Shown in pieces: positions 1 through 15,099 of a stretch of DNA of 64,000 nucleotides. A program made the translations under genes and the position numbers. Within the stretch, counting starts at the first letter, position 1. Every line of letters begins with the position of its first letter. The notes beneath the pieces were generated by a model that was not told the origin of the DNA, searched no databases, and saw only the letters and a program-made list of their open reading frames with translations. This DNA is from Apostichopus japonicus (lineage: Eukaryota > Echinodermata > Holothuroidea > Aspidochirotida > Stichopodidae), in assembly GCF_037975245.1 (NCBI RefSeq), contig NC_092564.1, forward strand, positions 14,410,484 to 14,474,483. Reading direction: 5' to 3'.

Positions 1-2139
1 CATCTGAGAATGTCACATCGGGTGTTAAACCAGCTCAGCTGTATTTGGTTTCAGATTTACGACAAGTTTAACCAAACCTAGCTTAATAACAGACATTAAG
101 TGAAACTAAGACTCAGCAATTGATCAAAACCAATTAATCTTCTCTTTAGCTTTGTTTTTCTCTGCATGAATGATCATTAGCATGAATGTTCATTAGCGTG
201 TAATTAATGAATTATATATAACTTTGTTTCTAAAACATTGTCCTCCTCCAGACAATTCGTTCATATAAAATTACAGAAGATCCCAGCAATATTTGACATT
301 TTTCGAATTCTGAGACGCTGCCTTCATTTCTTTGAAATGAAACTTGTCTAGTTGATTATAACGTGCTACATGGCACTGTTATGGGATTTTCATGTTTCAA
401 AATCACTGCCGAAAAGCTGATACTACTAAAGTTCTGCAACTTTATTTGGGAGGCATTAGATAATCCTTACTCAATTCAGTTCTGTTTAAACAGTTGCAAA
501 ACTTATCATGAATAGAAATTTATTTCAAAAATAAATAATACCAGTTATCAATACATAATTAGAAACATTACTCATTCGATGCCCGATGAAGTGTGATGTT
601 AATCAACATGCAACAGAGCCACTATAGTCTTAAAGTATAATATAGCATTGATTTTTGCATTACAATTTTACATTCTAATCTCTTAGTGCAATTTTATAGG
701 AGCTGTACAGGTTTTCACAGATCTGTGCATTGTTCACTTGGGAATGCCCACCGCTACAGTACATGCCATTGAAGCATCACATACTGTACCGTGAACGTTG
801 TCGACAGTTAAGTAAGAGTCCATCTTTTGAAGATGCCTTCATGTTGAACTGAGGATGAGACTGCGTTCACGGCAAGGAGGAAGGAGTCATTAGACAATTG
901 ATGAATAAATGAGTTTATAACTATGCAACGCAGTGTTTTAATGAAAGTAATATATGCATTTTCAAGAGCATGAAAAATGTTTCTATGGATTCCTGCCACA
1001 TTACAATCTTTGACCTAAACTTTCTGCACAACAATTCCTGCGATTGAAAATATTCAAAGATCATGAAGAGTAAGCTTGATTAAAGCTTCATCTAGTAATG
1101 ACCTCAAGTTCACCATGATATCAAATTCTTAGCCTACGTGAATTAAACTAACTTTCCTACTCATAAAAGATTCATAATCAAATTTGTTGAAACTTCGTCC
1201 ATACAGAAAGGAGAAAGGAGAAGAATTTTGTGATTTTTCAAACTATGGTCCAATATATAATTCACAGATGACCCCTCATCTTGATCAGCTGGGGTGCAAC
1301 ATAATACATAACCTCCTTCTCCATCATAAGAAGATAGTTTGGTGAATACTGAAGCATTTCTGAGCAAGAAGGAATATATTAGGTTAACTTCCAACCAACA
1401 ACATTCTTGGCTATCTATCTGTGAGAAACACACTTTGCACAATGACTTGAAGTAACCATTATATGACCTTTGACCTCAAACCTCAGACCACTTCCAATTG
1501 GTTCCACACCCATTCCATTATCCCATTAGATTGAATACATATATATGTAAATAACCGTTTTTAACTTTTCATTGCAAGTACAGCCATTGAAATTATAGCT
1601 GGTAGTTGAAGACACAAATATAGGACACGTACAAAGTTAATCATCATAGCGACAAATCTGTCGGAATGTAATACAATTCCAATGCAAAATATGTTACATA
1701 AGCAAGTCGTTTTTGCATACATTTGCACCTAATCAGAATCACAATATGCATGAACTGCGACTCGTTTACATTAATTACCATTAACATCTTGTATGTTCAC
1801 TACATTTTTCTATGCTTACATTAGATGGTTAAGCATCGTTATGGTGATTCATGTGAATTGAACACTTGTTATTCTGTATTAGTAACTTGTACATGATCAT
1901 ATCCAATAGAATTGAGTACAAGAGGTATATGGTTATCACACTAATTATGCATTATCCTTCAGCCACTTCAACTCCAAACTACATACAAGTATTTATATCA
2001 CACTGGTTCATGAAAATCATTTCAAACCTTGACACATATTTTGCCAAGAGTTCAGCTGGTAACTATGGGGCAATTTGACGCAAACAAGCATTTAACAAGG
2101 TTATATCTATGTTGCTTTATTTATACTTGACGCAATGAT
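1..2139. other. AT-rich non-coding DNA, no gene seen
   Basis: No open frame here looks coding. A short direct repeat of about 17 bp (copies beginning GCATGAAT) lies at 164-197. A perfect TGACCTTTGACCT (DR1-type nuclear-receptor site) lies at 1464-1476. Nothing else stands out. Confidence 0.6.
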
Positions 2140-2815
2140 AATGACCCTTCATCGTAATACAGATGATATTAATAGACCACAGTCATTTTAAAATAAAGAG
2201 TGTCTTATGCTGAGTGATTATAAGGGAGATTTGTAGCACAGAGTAACAACATAACTTATTTCACCTAATGAGATTGCTACAGTTCATTGTAATACAGATG
2301 ATATTAATAGACTGCAGTCATTTTAAAATAAAGAGCGTCTTATGCTGAGTGATTATAAGGGAGATTTGTAGCACAGAGTAACAACTTAACTTATCTCACT
2401 TTACGTGATTACTACAGTTCATTGTAATACAGATGATATTAATAGACTGCAGTCATTTTAAAATAAAGAGCGTCTTATGCTGAGTGATTATAAGGGTGAT
2501 TTGTAGCACAGAGTAACAACTTAACTTATTTCACCTTACGTGATTGCTACAGTTCATCGTAATACAGATGATATTAATAGACGCAGTCATTTTTAAAATA
2601 ATGAGTGTCTTATGTCGAGTGATTATAAGGGTGATTTGTAGCACAGAGTAACAACTTTTAACTTATCTCACCTTACGTGATTGCTACAGTTAATTTAATG
2701 CAGATGATATTAATAGTTTTAAAATAAAAAGCATCTTATGCTGAGTGATTATAAGGGAGATTTTGTAGCACAGAGTAACAAGTTAACTTATTTCACCTTA
2801 GGTGATTACTACAGT
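2140..2815. repeat. 135-bp tandem repeat, 5 copies
   Basis: The word GTAATACAGATGATATTAAT recurs at 2154, 2289, 2424 and 2559, with a decayed copy at about 2695, giving a period of 135-136 bp. Each unit also carries TTATGCTGAGTGATTATAAG and GCACAGAGTAACAA. The outer copies are more diverged and the last is truncated around 2815. The unit length is a multiple of three, but each copy has stops in all frames, so it is not a coding repeat. No known satellite family is recognised. Confidence 0.9.
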
Positions 2816-4682
2816 CCGTCAATTGTTCGAGTGCATGATATTGTGAAAATCTATACACTGCTATCAATATTTGGCACACTGGCACAGTGGTACAAATGTA
2901 ACTCAGTTCAAAACCAAAACCTAAGCCAACATGGGACAACAATTGATGGATGAGCTATATAAACAATTAAATTTTATGCACTTCTGTGACCTTCAGTCTT
3001 TTAACAGTGTTCTGCATGGGTGCACCATCTACAATCTGAATCAGGGTTTTCGTGAACGTTATACACTGTTTGGATTGTCTGGCTTGTTACAGTAGTTGCT
3101 GGTATCGACAGGAGTGCACAGAGACGGAAATGAGTAAATATATACCTTCTATGTGAAATGGATTACTATTCACAAAACCATATCAACAACAAACCATATG
3201 TATCCACTAATCCCCCCTCTACTTCACCCCCCACCCCCACATCATCTATCCCAAAATTAAGATTAACTAATGTTTCATGCTAAGAATATAAGTCAAATTC
3301 TTCAAACCTTCTTGACGATTTCCTGCACAGTAGCCACAAATTAACAAATGGCTATTCTGTGCTCCCCACTATTAGTAATTTATATGAAGATCATAAAATA
3401 GATAAATCATATCTCACAAATTGACCAGCGGAGAAATAAGTCGCCTTATTTTCAAATACAAATATCCTGGTCAAATTTCCATTGCAAAATCAAAGTGAAA
3501 CTCTCTCTCTCTCTCTATAATGAATGTGATTTAACTTATATAGGCCAACCAAACTGTGTCAATACCGAAATGGCAACCGAAAATTAAACAGATCATGTCA
3601 ATCAATTCACAGCAATTTAATTAGTCCTGACATTAAGTTAATTAAGACGCCTTCCACTAACGTTTTAATCAGGTTTGGTAATTACATATCGGTCAATCTC
3701 CGTACGAACTCTTACGAAATACTTAAAACATGGCCCTTCGATTCTTACGTACAAAACTGAAAAGGAACTCTTTTAAAATCTTTTATTTCCACCTGTAGCA
3801 TATGATGGCCTATTACTACTGAGCCGCTACCACAACTTTGGCTGCATTGTGGGTGTATTGGTACCGTATTAAGTAATTTCGAATAAACCTATTGACACAC
3901 AATTAAGGCGACCAGGAATTTAAACTTGGGAGGCTCTTCATTACAAACATTTGGAATATATACTTTGACATGGGAATCTCACATTAGGAAACTTTGTCAC
4001 TTCAGAGGACCCAACTGTTATATTGAGTATGCATTGCTTTTACCAGGGTCTTATACTGTACGAGGTAAGAGTTAAGTCTGTGTCCAGAAGATATTACACT
4101 CCTAGTACTGTGTTGAGTGAAGATGCATAGCCTGCCGAGTATGAATTATTTGACCTACATCTGGTCGAAAATTAATTAAAAATCAATTTTAATTGTACTT
4201 TCAGTAAAGGGTACATTACATATGTTGACCATAGCAGGTCTAGGCGATATTATATTTGAGTAAGCGAGATAAAACTCTCCTATTTCTGTCAGTTGGTGTT
4301 CATGTGTAATCTGATAATTAATAGACCCATGTAATGGCAAACTGGTGCATGTTCTATGCACCTGTTTATAGTTTCCGTATGGGCATGTATGTTATGACAG
4401 TAATATTACAGAGGTTCTCAAGCTGATTCTATAGGGTAAAACAAACAAAATCGGCCAATACTCTGGTATGAATCGGGTACATCCAGGTACTGTATTATGA
4501 TGACATACTCTACATAATGCTTCAACTCTACTTAGAGTAACACTTTTATTTCTGTCTGGCCCTTTGCTAATTGTAAAACCAATGTTTTACTCCTGCCCTC
4601 AAAAAAAAAATTAAATCGAGAGCAATCCTGATGTCTTGGTTAATAAATTCACGCTCATCTTATTTACAACCAAAAACCCATG
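2816..4682. other. AT-rich non-coding DNA
   Basis: No credible gene. A short (CT)n microsatellite lies at about 3501-3517, and a C-rich patch lies at about 3212-3240. The rest is unremarkable. Confidence 0.55.
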
Positions 4683-4935
4683 ATCTTAAAAGTATGCTGT
4701 AATGGCCCCAAATATGCTAGATCTATATTCAAATATGGTCACCTCTGGTCAAAATATTTAAACTGTTTTTATTACAACCTGCGATGAAATTTTCCTCACT
4801 GGGACGTTCAGTGTGTTCCTTAAAAATGGCTGAGAACAATTTGGAGGGTAATGACCTCTAGGAAAGTACTATTTGAAACGTCTAGCAATTATAGCTTGCT
4901 ACAATTTGGGGCCTCTACTGACTACCTTTAAGCTA
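4683..4935 (+). repeat. Unnamed interspersed repeat, family 1, copy A
   Basis: This segment matches the reverse complement of 11283-11545 over about 250 bp. Shared words in the same order include TATGCTAGAT, CTCACTGGGA, TTCCTTAAAAATG, GAGAACAATTTGGAG, GGAAAGTACT and AGCAATTATAGCTTGCTA. Small indels and substitutions separate the two, as expected of two old copies of one dispersed element. No terminal repeats, A- or B-box or protein are visible, so the class is unknown: a non-autonomous DNA element or the end of a larger element are both possible. Confidence 0.8.
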
Positions 4936-5326
4936 TATATATAGTGAGTGATTCTCTTAAGAATTAAAGAAAGGTATCTAGTGTTTATAGCTAAAAGCAA
5001 TTACAGAAAACATAATTGAGCAGGTGTTTGTGAGCATTATCACTGGCTCCATGTATCACCCAGCCAATCGTAAAGTACGAACAGTATTCCTTTCGCAATA
5101 ATGTGCGAAAGTTCTTGACAAGAATTGAACTATATAACCAATGTTAAACCCAACATCGTCCTCATACGATGTATGGGATTAGTGCAGAGATTTGTGATTT
5201 TCGTACATCCTACAGAATAGTTACGTGTGATATGAAACAAAGGACAATCGACTGTAGGTTCAACAGATACGTTACGAACGTTCCCCCCCTTTGGAAGCAG
5301 ACACCCTTGAGATGTTTTACCTGTTT
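4936..5326. other. Non-coding, possible 3' flank of the candidate exon
   Basis: No open frame of note. If the minus-strand exon at 5327-5484 is real, this would be its 3' untranslated region. An AATAAA on the minus strand overlaps the proposed stop codon, and another lies near 4545. Confidence 0.3.
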
Positions 5327-7724
<2,398 letters not shown>

Positions 7725-8660
7725 TATAGTTATCCTGTTTACATCTTTTTATAAACTTTTTAACCACTTTTGACCTCAAATGACCTTTGAGCGAAGAGTA
7801 GAATAGATATCATGTATTTGATATGGTGCATCCACTTGTTCATGGATGCTTGACTATTGCAGTTACAGAGGCTTACAAGGTTTTCTAACTGTTGACCTTA
7901 AATGACCCTTTGACCTCCACAGAAAACAATAGGGTCCTTTTACTCAATAAGGTAGATCAATATCCCAAGTATGAAGTTCATCCAAGCTTTACTTTATGAG
8001 GGTTTTCCAAGGTTTTCAGACTTTGATCTCTGTTGACCTCAAATGACCTTTGGCCTCTACAGGGAACACTATTGTTCTTGTACCCAGAAAGGTGAATCCA
8101 CCTACAAAATATGGAACTGATACAAGTTTATTCTACGTTATCGTGTTTACAAACTTTTCAGACTTTCACGTTTGTTGACCTTTAAATGACATTTAACCTC
8201 CACAGGAAATACCAGGGTTCTTATGCTCAATAAGATGGATCCACAATACAACATAATGAAGTTCATCTCAACTTTACTTTTTGAGTTATCATGATTACAT
8301 GGTTGTCAGACTTTCACCTTTGTTGAACTCAATTGACCTTTGACCTCTGCAGAAAATGCTAGCGTTCTTGTGTTTAATCAGACGGATACGCATACTAAGT
8401 AAGTTCATCTAAGTTCAAGTAAGTTAATCTCAGCGTAATCATAATTAAACAGTTTTCAGACTTTGACCTCTGTTGACCTCAAATGACCTTTTACCTCCAG
8501 AGCAAATACTAGGGTGCTCAATACTCTGGTGCTCAATGAAGTGGATCCACATACTAATTGTATGAAGTTAATCTAAGCTTTACTACAGTATTTCGTTATC
8601 ATGTTATCGTTATGGTTTCGTTATTGATTTTAATCGTGTTTACAAAGTTTTCAGACTTTC
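7725..8660 (+). repeat. ~140-bp minisatellite with nuclear-receptor half-sites, about 6 copies
   Basis: A diverged tandem array. The anchor TGACCTCAAATGACC and its variants start at 7771, 7893, 8034, 8176, 8324 and 8474, giving spacings of 122-150 bp. Each unit then runs through a CTCCACAG-like word, a GGTTCTT-like word, CTCAATAAGGTGGATCCA, ATGAAGTTCATC, CTTTACTTT and TTTCAGACTTT. The anchor holds directly repeated TGACCT half-sites, the complement of AGGTCA: DR4 spacing at 7771-7786, 8034-8049 and 8474-8489, a perfect DR1 at 8334-8346 and a DR2 near 7905. Whether any nuclear receptor binds is not shown. No coding potential is seen. Confidence 0.85.
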
Positions 8661-8674
8661 ACCTGTATTGACAG

Positions 8675-8880
8675 AGGGAAATATTTCTACGGAAAAGTTG
8701 CATTTTGATGAAATTTAAATACAGACAACCTTGCCAGCTAAGCAAACACTCCAGATGTATCAAGTTTCAAGCAAAAGTCAACAAGAATATTACACGAGAA
8801 AAACAGAGCTTTTGAATACCATCTGCTGTGATGACATAACAGACAACTTGACTGTGTGTTTCACTCCCTGGAAGAATTGA
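8675..8880 (+). repeat. Unnamed interspersed repeat, family 2, copy A
   Basis: Collinear with 48380-48590. CATTTTGATGAAATT is at 8701 and 48401, CAGCTAAGCA near 8736 and 48438, ACAAGAATATTA near 8781 and 48492, and GATGACAT near 8829 and 48545, with similar spacing throughout. It directly follows the minisatellite. No terminal repeats or tRNA-like promoter could be found, so the element class is unknown. Confidence 0.65.
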
Positions 8881-10113
8881 GTGTTAAGTCCATGGAAATA
8901 TGTAGGTTCCATTCAAACAACCATACCTTGAGTTAATGACATCACAGTATTGACATGGAGGTCTTCAATTAATTAATAGTGTGAAATTTCATAATATATA
9001 TCTATATATGTCACATTGACTGCCTCCAGAATATCCATATAATGAACCAAATCTTATAATAAATCCTTCACTGACAGAATTATTGTGTTACAATGATGAT
9101 AACAGAGGATATATAAGTGGGGGGGGGGGAGGAGGGGGTGGACAGGAAAAAAGACAAGGAAGAAAGAAGCACCAATTTGTCTCTGAGTTTATGTCATTTT
9201 AAAGGACAATGTGTCATATTGTACCACGAACATTTACGGTACCCTTCGTTTTCATGTTTCCATTAACCAGCATTACATCAAAGCTTGATCCATTAATTTT
9301 GTCTGTAACTTAACTTATGCTAGTATAAAACTGCAGTTGGGACCATATTAAGCGATACTACTGTAATCCACAATTTCCTACCTCTAGTCTGTAGTGAAAT
9401 GCATTCAGCTTTCCAAGAAAAGGTTTGAGCATGAAAACAGAATTAAGCGCAGCTTAGCTGTGAGAGCTGCAGTGTGATCATCTACTGCAATATTTTACAA
9501 GTTACAATACGTCAGTCGAATCAGTCAAAAAAACATGCCAAGAATGAGAAAGACTCAACAAAAGATCGGCGAATCAAAACAAACAAGCTCAACCCGACCT
9601 GTTGCAAATCACTTCAATCTCCCAAATCATTGAGAATTTACTTATTGACCGAAACGATTCTTGGACAGACAAAACTGGAAAAGGAAAAGAACATTTCTGG
9701 GAACTAAACTTTAATTCGGTTTAAACATCAGAAATGACCTGCCGTCCCAAATAATCCAAAACAATTCCTTTGAAATTACGACAGAATCGGATTAAAATAA
9801 TCCGACACGGATTAAAAATATACTGATTTTCCAAAACTTCTGATAATCCAGCAGATATCAGTAAGTCTTCACTGCCATGCCGACACTCTTCTCTATAAAA
9901 AGTTTCAATTCCTGCTACTCCTTGTCACTTTCAGTGATCATGCACTGAAGAAGAGCTAGTTTTGCTCGAAAGTTCTGCAAAAACCAAACATTGGCTGTTT
10001 TACTTCCAATCACTTTTTTAATTTAATTTTTGTATCTCACTCGAGATCCATCCTTTCTCTAAAATGCAGCATAGTTGTTTGACAGTTTTTTTTCCATTAT
10101 TCCTAAATATATA

Positions 10114-10153
<40 letters not shown>

Positions 10154-11282
10154 TATATATACACACATATATATACACACATATATATACACACATACAT
10201 ATAGACCATTGTGATGAGCAAGACCAGGACAGATACACTCAATAACTGCAAAACTGCGAAACATACTACTCCAGGCAATTTAGTCAGAAAGATTGCAACT
10301 TGTATTCTCATATTGTCGATACCAATCCAGAGATCTGTATTTTCTGTACGTCACATATCAACTCAAGATTTATAGAAATACATTAATCTATTAGCTGTGA
10401 AGTAACCTTATAATGTGATGTCATCATGACCTCATAAAGCATTTCTACCTTTCCTAGATATTTGCAACATTGATTAATTGTCACTATGTAAAAACACACA
10501 CACAGGAAAAAACACCCAAACTTGCATGAACTTGAAGTAAACAAATTACTCATAGGAGCACTTTAATATATAAACTACCACAATGAAGTTCATTACTCTA
10601 CATGACTTCCCAAGTTTATGCTTCCATCAATAGTTGCACTTTAATATAATACATAGATCTCAAGACTTATCTCAAGATATATCCCTTCACTGGGCCAAAA
10701 TATGGACCATGTGACTCGGTCCAGTCTTTAACTACTGGTATCTATCCCTTGTTAAAACGTGTATCTATTCCTTGTTAATAAGATAAAATGATACAGTAGA
10801 CACAGCTATTAACTGGACTGATCGATAATGTTTTAACCATGCACTCCAACTTCCACTTCTCCCGTCACCCACCCACAGAAGATGAATGACACATTTTTCA
10901 TTTGTTGTAGCAATGCCAAGGAAACAAAACGGGTGAAAGTATGACTTAGGGCACAATTAAGAAGACAGTAAACTTAAGCATATTAAAGATATAAGGTTAA
11001 TATGAAATTACAGAATGATAAACAAGGAATGTAATATGCAAAACATTGTGGACATTAAGTAATGTTTATAGATACCAAATTCCAAACACAGACAGATGCC
11101 CCTTGAATTTTCCTCCTGGCCAACTCAAGGCAGAGGGCTAACAAGCTCTAGTTCTTTATAACAAGCAACAGATAAATTGTAATATTTACAACAATGGTTG
11201 TTTATGTGTTACCCTCATGCAACACAAGTCCTTGATACAACAATATTTTTAATTTTAACCACTGGGATTAGTGTTAAAGCTA
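8881..11282. other. Non-coding DNA with a G-run and a dinucleotide tract
   Basis: A G-rich run with quadruplex potential lies at about 9118-9141. The (TA)n/(CA)n tract at 10107-10203 is listed separately. No coding evidence. Confidence 0.5.
10107..10203. repeat. (TA)n/(CA)n microsatellite
   Basis: A compound dinucleotide tract alternating TATATA and CACACA blocks. Apparent peptide frames across it are low-complexity artefacts. Confidence 0.95.
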
Positions 11283-11545
11283 GGTAGTCAGTATAGGCCC
11301 AAATTATAGCAAGCTATAATTGCTAGAAGTTTTCAAAAAGTACTTTCCTGGAGGTCTTTTACTCTCCAAATTGTTCTCAGACATTTTTAAGGAACAAACA
11401 ATATGACTGAAATTCCCAGTGAGGAAAATTTGCTCCATAGTTGTATTTAAAAACAGTTTAAGAATTTTGACCAAAGGTGACCATGTTTGAGTATCTAGCA
11501 TATTTTGGGCAAATACAGCATACCTTTAAAGCTATAACTTGGGCA
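11283..11545 (-). repeat. Unnamed interspersed repeat, family 1, copy B
   Basis: The inverted second copy of the element at 4683-4935. Read on the minus strand it carries the same ordered words (TATGCTAGAT, CTCACTGGGA, TTCCTTAAAAATG, GAGAACAATTTGGAG, AGCAATTATAGCTTGCTA). The match also continues through TATGCTGTA near 11517. The two copies are about 6.4 kb apart in opposite orientation. Confidence 0.8.
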
Positions 11546-13411
11546 TGCCCTGTCACCATAACTCTTATTATTGTTCCCTTGTCGTGGTCGTGGTCGCTAT
11601 CAAGGTGTTTGTCACAAGTCCGATGTTGTGAACATGACAACGTACACGTTAATGTTTCTCGGTGCCACGGTAAGCCATAGATCATTTTCAATGTACTCAA
11701 TTATTGATTGTGGTACAGATATATGATGGCTTTGATTCATCACTATAAAGTGCATCAAATATTAAACTAGAGAAAATGTACAGCTAATATTTTTGTTTTG
11801 ATCACAAAATTACTCCTACGCTACAGCTGATCCAGACACTTTTTGAGAACTTTTGGCAGCCAAGATGATTTAAACTCATGCACCAAAGATTCATGTTTGT
11901 TAGAGGGCAATTGTGCAATGGACTGTGTTGTATAGGGTCCCGTTTACATTGGACCGGAGTGGGCAGTGTTTAACCAAGCACTCTGATTTAAATTACCAAT
12001 TACCATTAACCCAGCTCTGGGCATGACCCCAGAATCAGGTGACCTTTGACCTCTGTGATTATTTGTTACACACTAGTAGTAGGCGTTAGCAGTGGTCAGC
12101 GCTGCACATCACATGGCTTTTGGTTTTCACTTGTGTTCTTCTAATTATGAAAACCTTGACTTTCGGATCAGTTACTGGGAGTGTGGGGTCTGATACCGAG
12201 TACAATGCCTAACGTAAATGTGCAGGGGTATAAAATCAATTTGATGTTGAACCATATGGAGATCCATAATTGAACACAGCAAGCCTGCAGAGTCTGATCT
12301 GCAATGTGAATACCAGCCTAGGTGTGCTGGCCTTCAGATTTCACAATATTTAATTAATATTCTTGACTTTATCTCTTTATTCCAGTAAGATAAACGTCTA
12401 GTTGTATTTTTCTATTCTTTAAAATGATGTTATAGGTACTTTTTATTCTACTGAAGGTCTTTTACTTGCATCAATCAAGTGAACACAAACACAAATTACG
12501 GACACACAATGTTTGCTTTCTTATATTCTGAACAAACATACATAGCAACTCCATTCAACTGTTCAAATTCTACCCTAATATTCAAATATCACCCAAAAAA
12601 AAACACATTCTTAGTAACATTTGCTTTTGAGATAATGATCGAGATTTGGGTTTGACGTATTGTACTTTTGAATAACATTTATGTAACAGAAAGGATCTGG
12701 GCATAGACAACTTTGGTTGTTGAAATCAAATGGAATATGATAAATCATGCTATATACCAACAATGATCTGTGATTCAAAACTGGCATTTATAGTGTCTAT
12801 TAAGTTGTTCAAGTAATTAAAATGTTGCATAATTGCTACAGAATATACATAGCAACCAAATGCAAAGATGATGGTTTTAGCTAAAGGATCAAAGCAGCTA
12901 GCTGCAGAGGAAAACAGAGGAAGGAGGTAATGAATGAAATTGTTAATATATCGACAACTTATGGATTATATACATACTTATTACTATGCATGCCCCTGGT
13001 CTTTCAAGTGGCAGACTGCTGTCAATGTGAACCTATTGGCCGATTTACCATTACAAGGGATACATCAATCTTCCAAAAAACTAATCAAAATGCAAGTAAA
13101 ACAATTACTGTTTTGCATAATTTCATTCCCAAAATGCTTAATTTAGGCCAGTAAATGACAGAGAACCTTGTGCTGTCAGTTGAGCAACATGGCACGTACT
13201 GTAAGATGAACTAAATCAGGTTATTTTTGATATCCAGCTTATTTCTCATTGTCTGCAGCTAGTACCTTGAGGGTTATCTCAAATAATACAACCCTGGGGC
13301 TTTACAGTCGATGAAGGAGTCCAATATAAGCTGTGTACACTATATATATGTCATTATCATAATAATACATACCAACATAAGCAGATCTGACAGTACAATA
13401 TATAATTGAAA
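11546..13411. other. Non-coding DNA
   Basis: No credible gene. A perfect DR1-type site TGACCTTTGACCT lies at 12040-12052, with a further half-site TGACCC about 16 bp upstream. Confidence 0.5.
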
Positions 13412-13530
13412 TCGTAATGAGTTGGAAAATCCAGAACAGTGAAAAAACTTCCAGGCTCCACCGGGATTCAAACCCGGGCCTCCCACTTTGTACACGGACA
13501 TCCTAACCAACTAGGCTATGGACGCTGATT
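13412..13530 (-). mobile_element. tRNA-derived SINE with A and B boxes
   Basis: Read on the minus strand, the element starts as a degenerate tRNA: GCGTCCATAGCC at 13525-13514, an A-box-like TAGCCTAGTTGG, and a B-box GGTTTGAATCCCGG at 13474-13461. The acceptor arm does not pair fully (GCGTCCA against TGGAGCC), so a working tRNA is unlikely. A non-tRNA body follows, with GTTTTTTCACTGTTCTGG and TTTTCCAACTCATT. The same body recurs at 25694-25752, which shows it is dispersed. SINEs of this kind are transcribed by RNA polymerase III from the internal boxes and are moved by a partner LINE. No LINE partner can be assigned here. Confidence 0.75.
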
Positions 13531-14709
13531 GTATGTCCAGAGGTTCGAAACCGGTAAGGAAGGTCGTAATTTCACTGTAGGCGTTTGACACCTGTATCGA
13601 ACAATACTATTTCTGTTTTTGGTGACATATTTTGCCTTACTCTAGAGATCAAACATGATGCTAACCAACTCGAAAATCATTTGTGATTCCTAAAGCCGGA
13701 TCTCCAAAGAGATATATATATACTGTATATATGTATGAATGTGGCCGGTTGAATGTTACATTGTTGTATAAATTTAATATGTACAATCATGTATATTTAT
13801 ATATATGTATAAATGCATGCAATACTTAATCTGTGCTACATTATGCACCTTTCCCATTGGTCTATATAGACATTCTATCAGGATGTCAAAGTGTCATTGA
13901 GTATCGACCTTTAACCTATGGCAGAGGAATGTCATCTCCTCTACTAGCTGTAAATGTTACCTTGATTCTATACGCAAAATGAGGGAATAAAATCCACAGG
14001 GCCCCCACATAACTTCTAACATTTTATTTTGATATCCGTCTTTAACGTAACATCATATATAGTTTATAGCATACCGATAGGAACATGCCAGTAAAACCTG
14101 TTTTCCCCTCCATGCAGCTTTAAAGAAATCTGCAGGAGTGATGGATGAACTATTTTTACTTTCCTTCTTAACAAATGCTCATAGCTGGCCCCCCCCCATT
14201 CACATTATATCCCTCAAATCCATACAGCTGTTTGGGAAATGAACTGTTTCACCAGGGGTATTTATAATCTGAGCATATCAACTCCATTGGCATTAAATGA
14301 AAGATATACTGTTTGTTTCACAATAGCACTGCATGTTAAGAATAAAAATGTCAACAAAAAAAACCCCCTTAAAATACACTTGTTCTTTTAAAGTTAATAC
14401 AGAATTAAGCAACATTTGAACTGGGGGTAACCTTGTGGTTTGAACAAAAACACCTCTGAATTTTTTTAAATAAAAGTCAAAAGAGCTTTAATATCTATCT
14501 ATGGATGTATCAAAAGTCAGATATGCCTGCTAAAGTTCTTGTGAGCTCTAGGCTAGTATTCCTAGTATAGCCAGCTGGTTTAGGCATTGAGGCATCCACG
14601 AACGGCTGTTCATATTAAATACAGGGAAAAGACAGTTTATAAGGTGGGATACTAACTCATGAATTTATAACTTTTCATTTATGTATGATGAACTTAACGT
14701 TTCATTTTT
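13531..14709. other. Non-coding DNA
   Basis: No gene seen. Short TA-rich tracts lie near 13340, 13710-13735 and 13790-13815. A GGTTCGAAACC word at 13542-13552 resembles a B-box but has no tRNA fold around it. Confidence 0.5.
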
Positions 14710-14710
14710 C

Positions 14711-14998
14711 TACCAGGGCATTCTAGACACGGTAGAATGCGGTGCATAGGTTGTGGGGAGACAGGTAAGTGGGGAACGAAGTAAATATATTTTCAACTGT
14801 AATGTTTGTGATCATGGTTTGTATGTTGGTGAAATGGACACCAAACTCTGTTTATGTTTTAACAATGACCAAAAAATAACAAAAAATTTGTATTGTGATG
14901 ATGTTATTGACAATGTTGTTTCTGGTATTTTATTTGTATTCATTAACACCTACTGTTTTGCTGAGGAAGGATCCAGGGGGACCCAAACTTTCAAATAA
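14711..14998 (+). pseudogene. GIY-YIG endonuclease fragment, probably from a Penelope-like element
   Basis: The peptide across 14753-14998 includes FNCNVCDHGLYVGEMDTKLC. This resembles the start of the GIY-YIG endonuclease domain found at the C-terminus of Penelope-like retroelements: a Cys-x2-Cys pair followed by a GLYVGE-type motif, then an expected Thr, Leu, Arg and Asn-x-His. In another frame just upstream (14716-14775) is a second Cys-x2-Cys (RCIGCGETGK), so a frameshift separates the two halves. The expected arginine and histidine after the motif are lost (LCFNNDQ). The frame ends with GSRGTQTF and a stop at 14998. No reverse transcriptase was found upstream, so this is a truncated, dead 3' fragment. 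The family call rests on motif memory. Confidence 0.5.
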
Positions 14999-15057
14999 AA
15001 TTTCTTATTTCCTACTCGTCAAGTCAACTTACTATGTCCTTGTTTTATATATTTTTT

Positions 15058-15084
15058 GACATATATATATATATATATATATAT
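15058..15084. repeat. (TA)n microsatellite
   Basis: A short perfect TA tract between the endonuclease fragment and the hairpin at 15100. Confidence 0.9.
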
Positions 15085-15099
15085 CTAGGTGAGAATTAG

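Noticed and set aside
11458-11700. 80-residue minus-strand frame with several Cys and His
   Set aside because: It overlaps the edge of interspersed repeat family 1 and shows no regular zinc-finger spacing.
13451-13525. Functional tRNA gene
   Set aside because: The acceptor stem does not pair and the sequence continues into a SINE body found elsewhere in the window.
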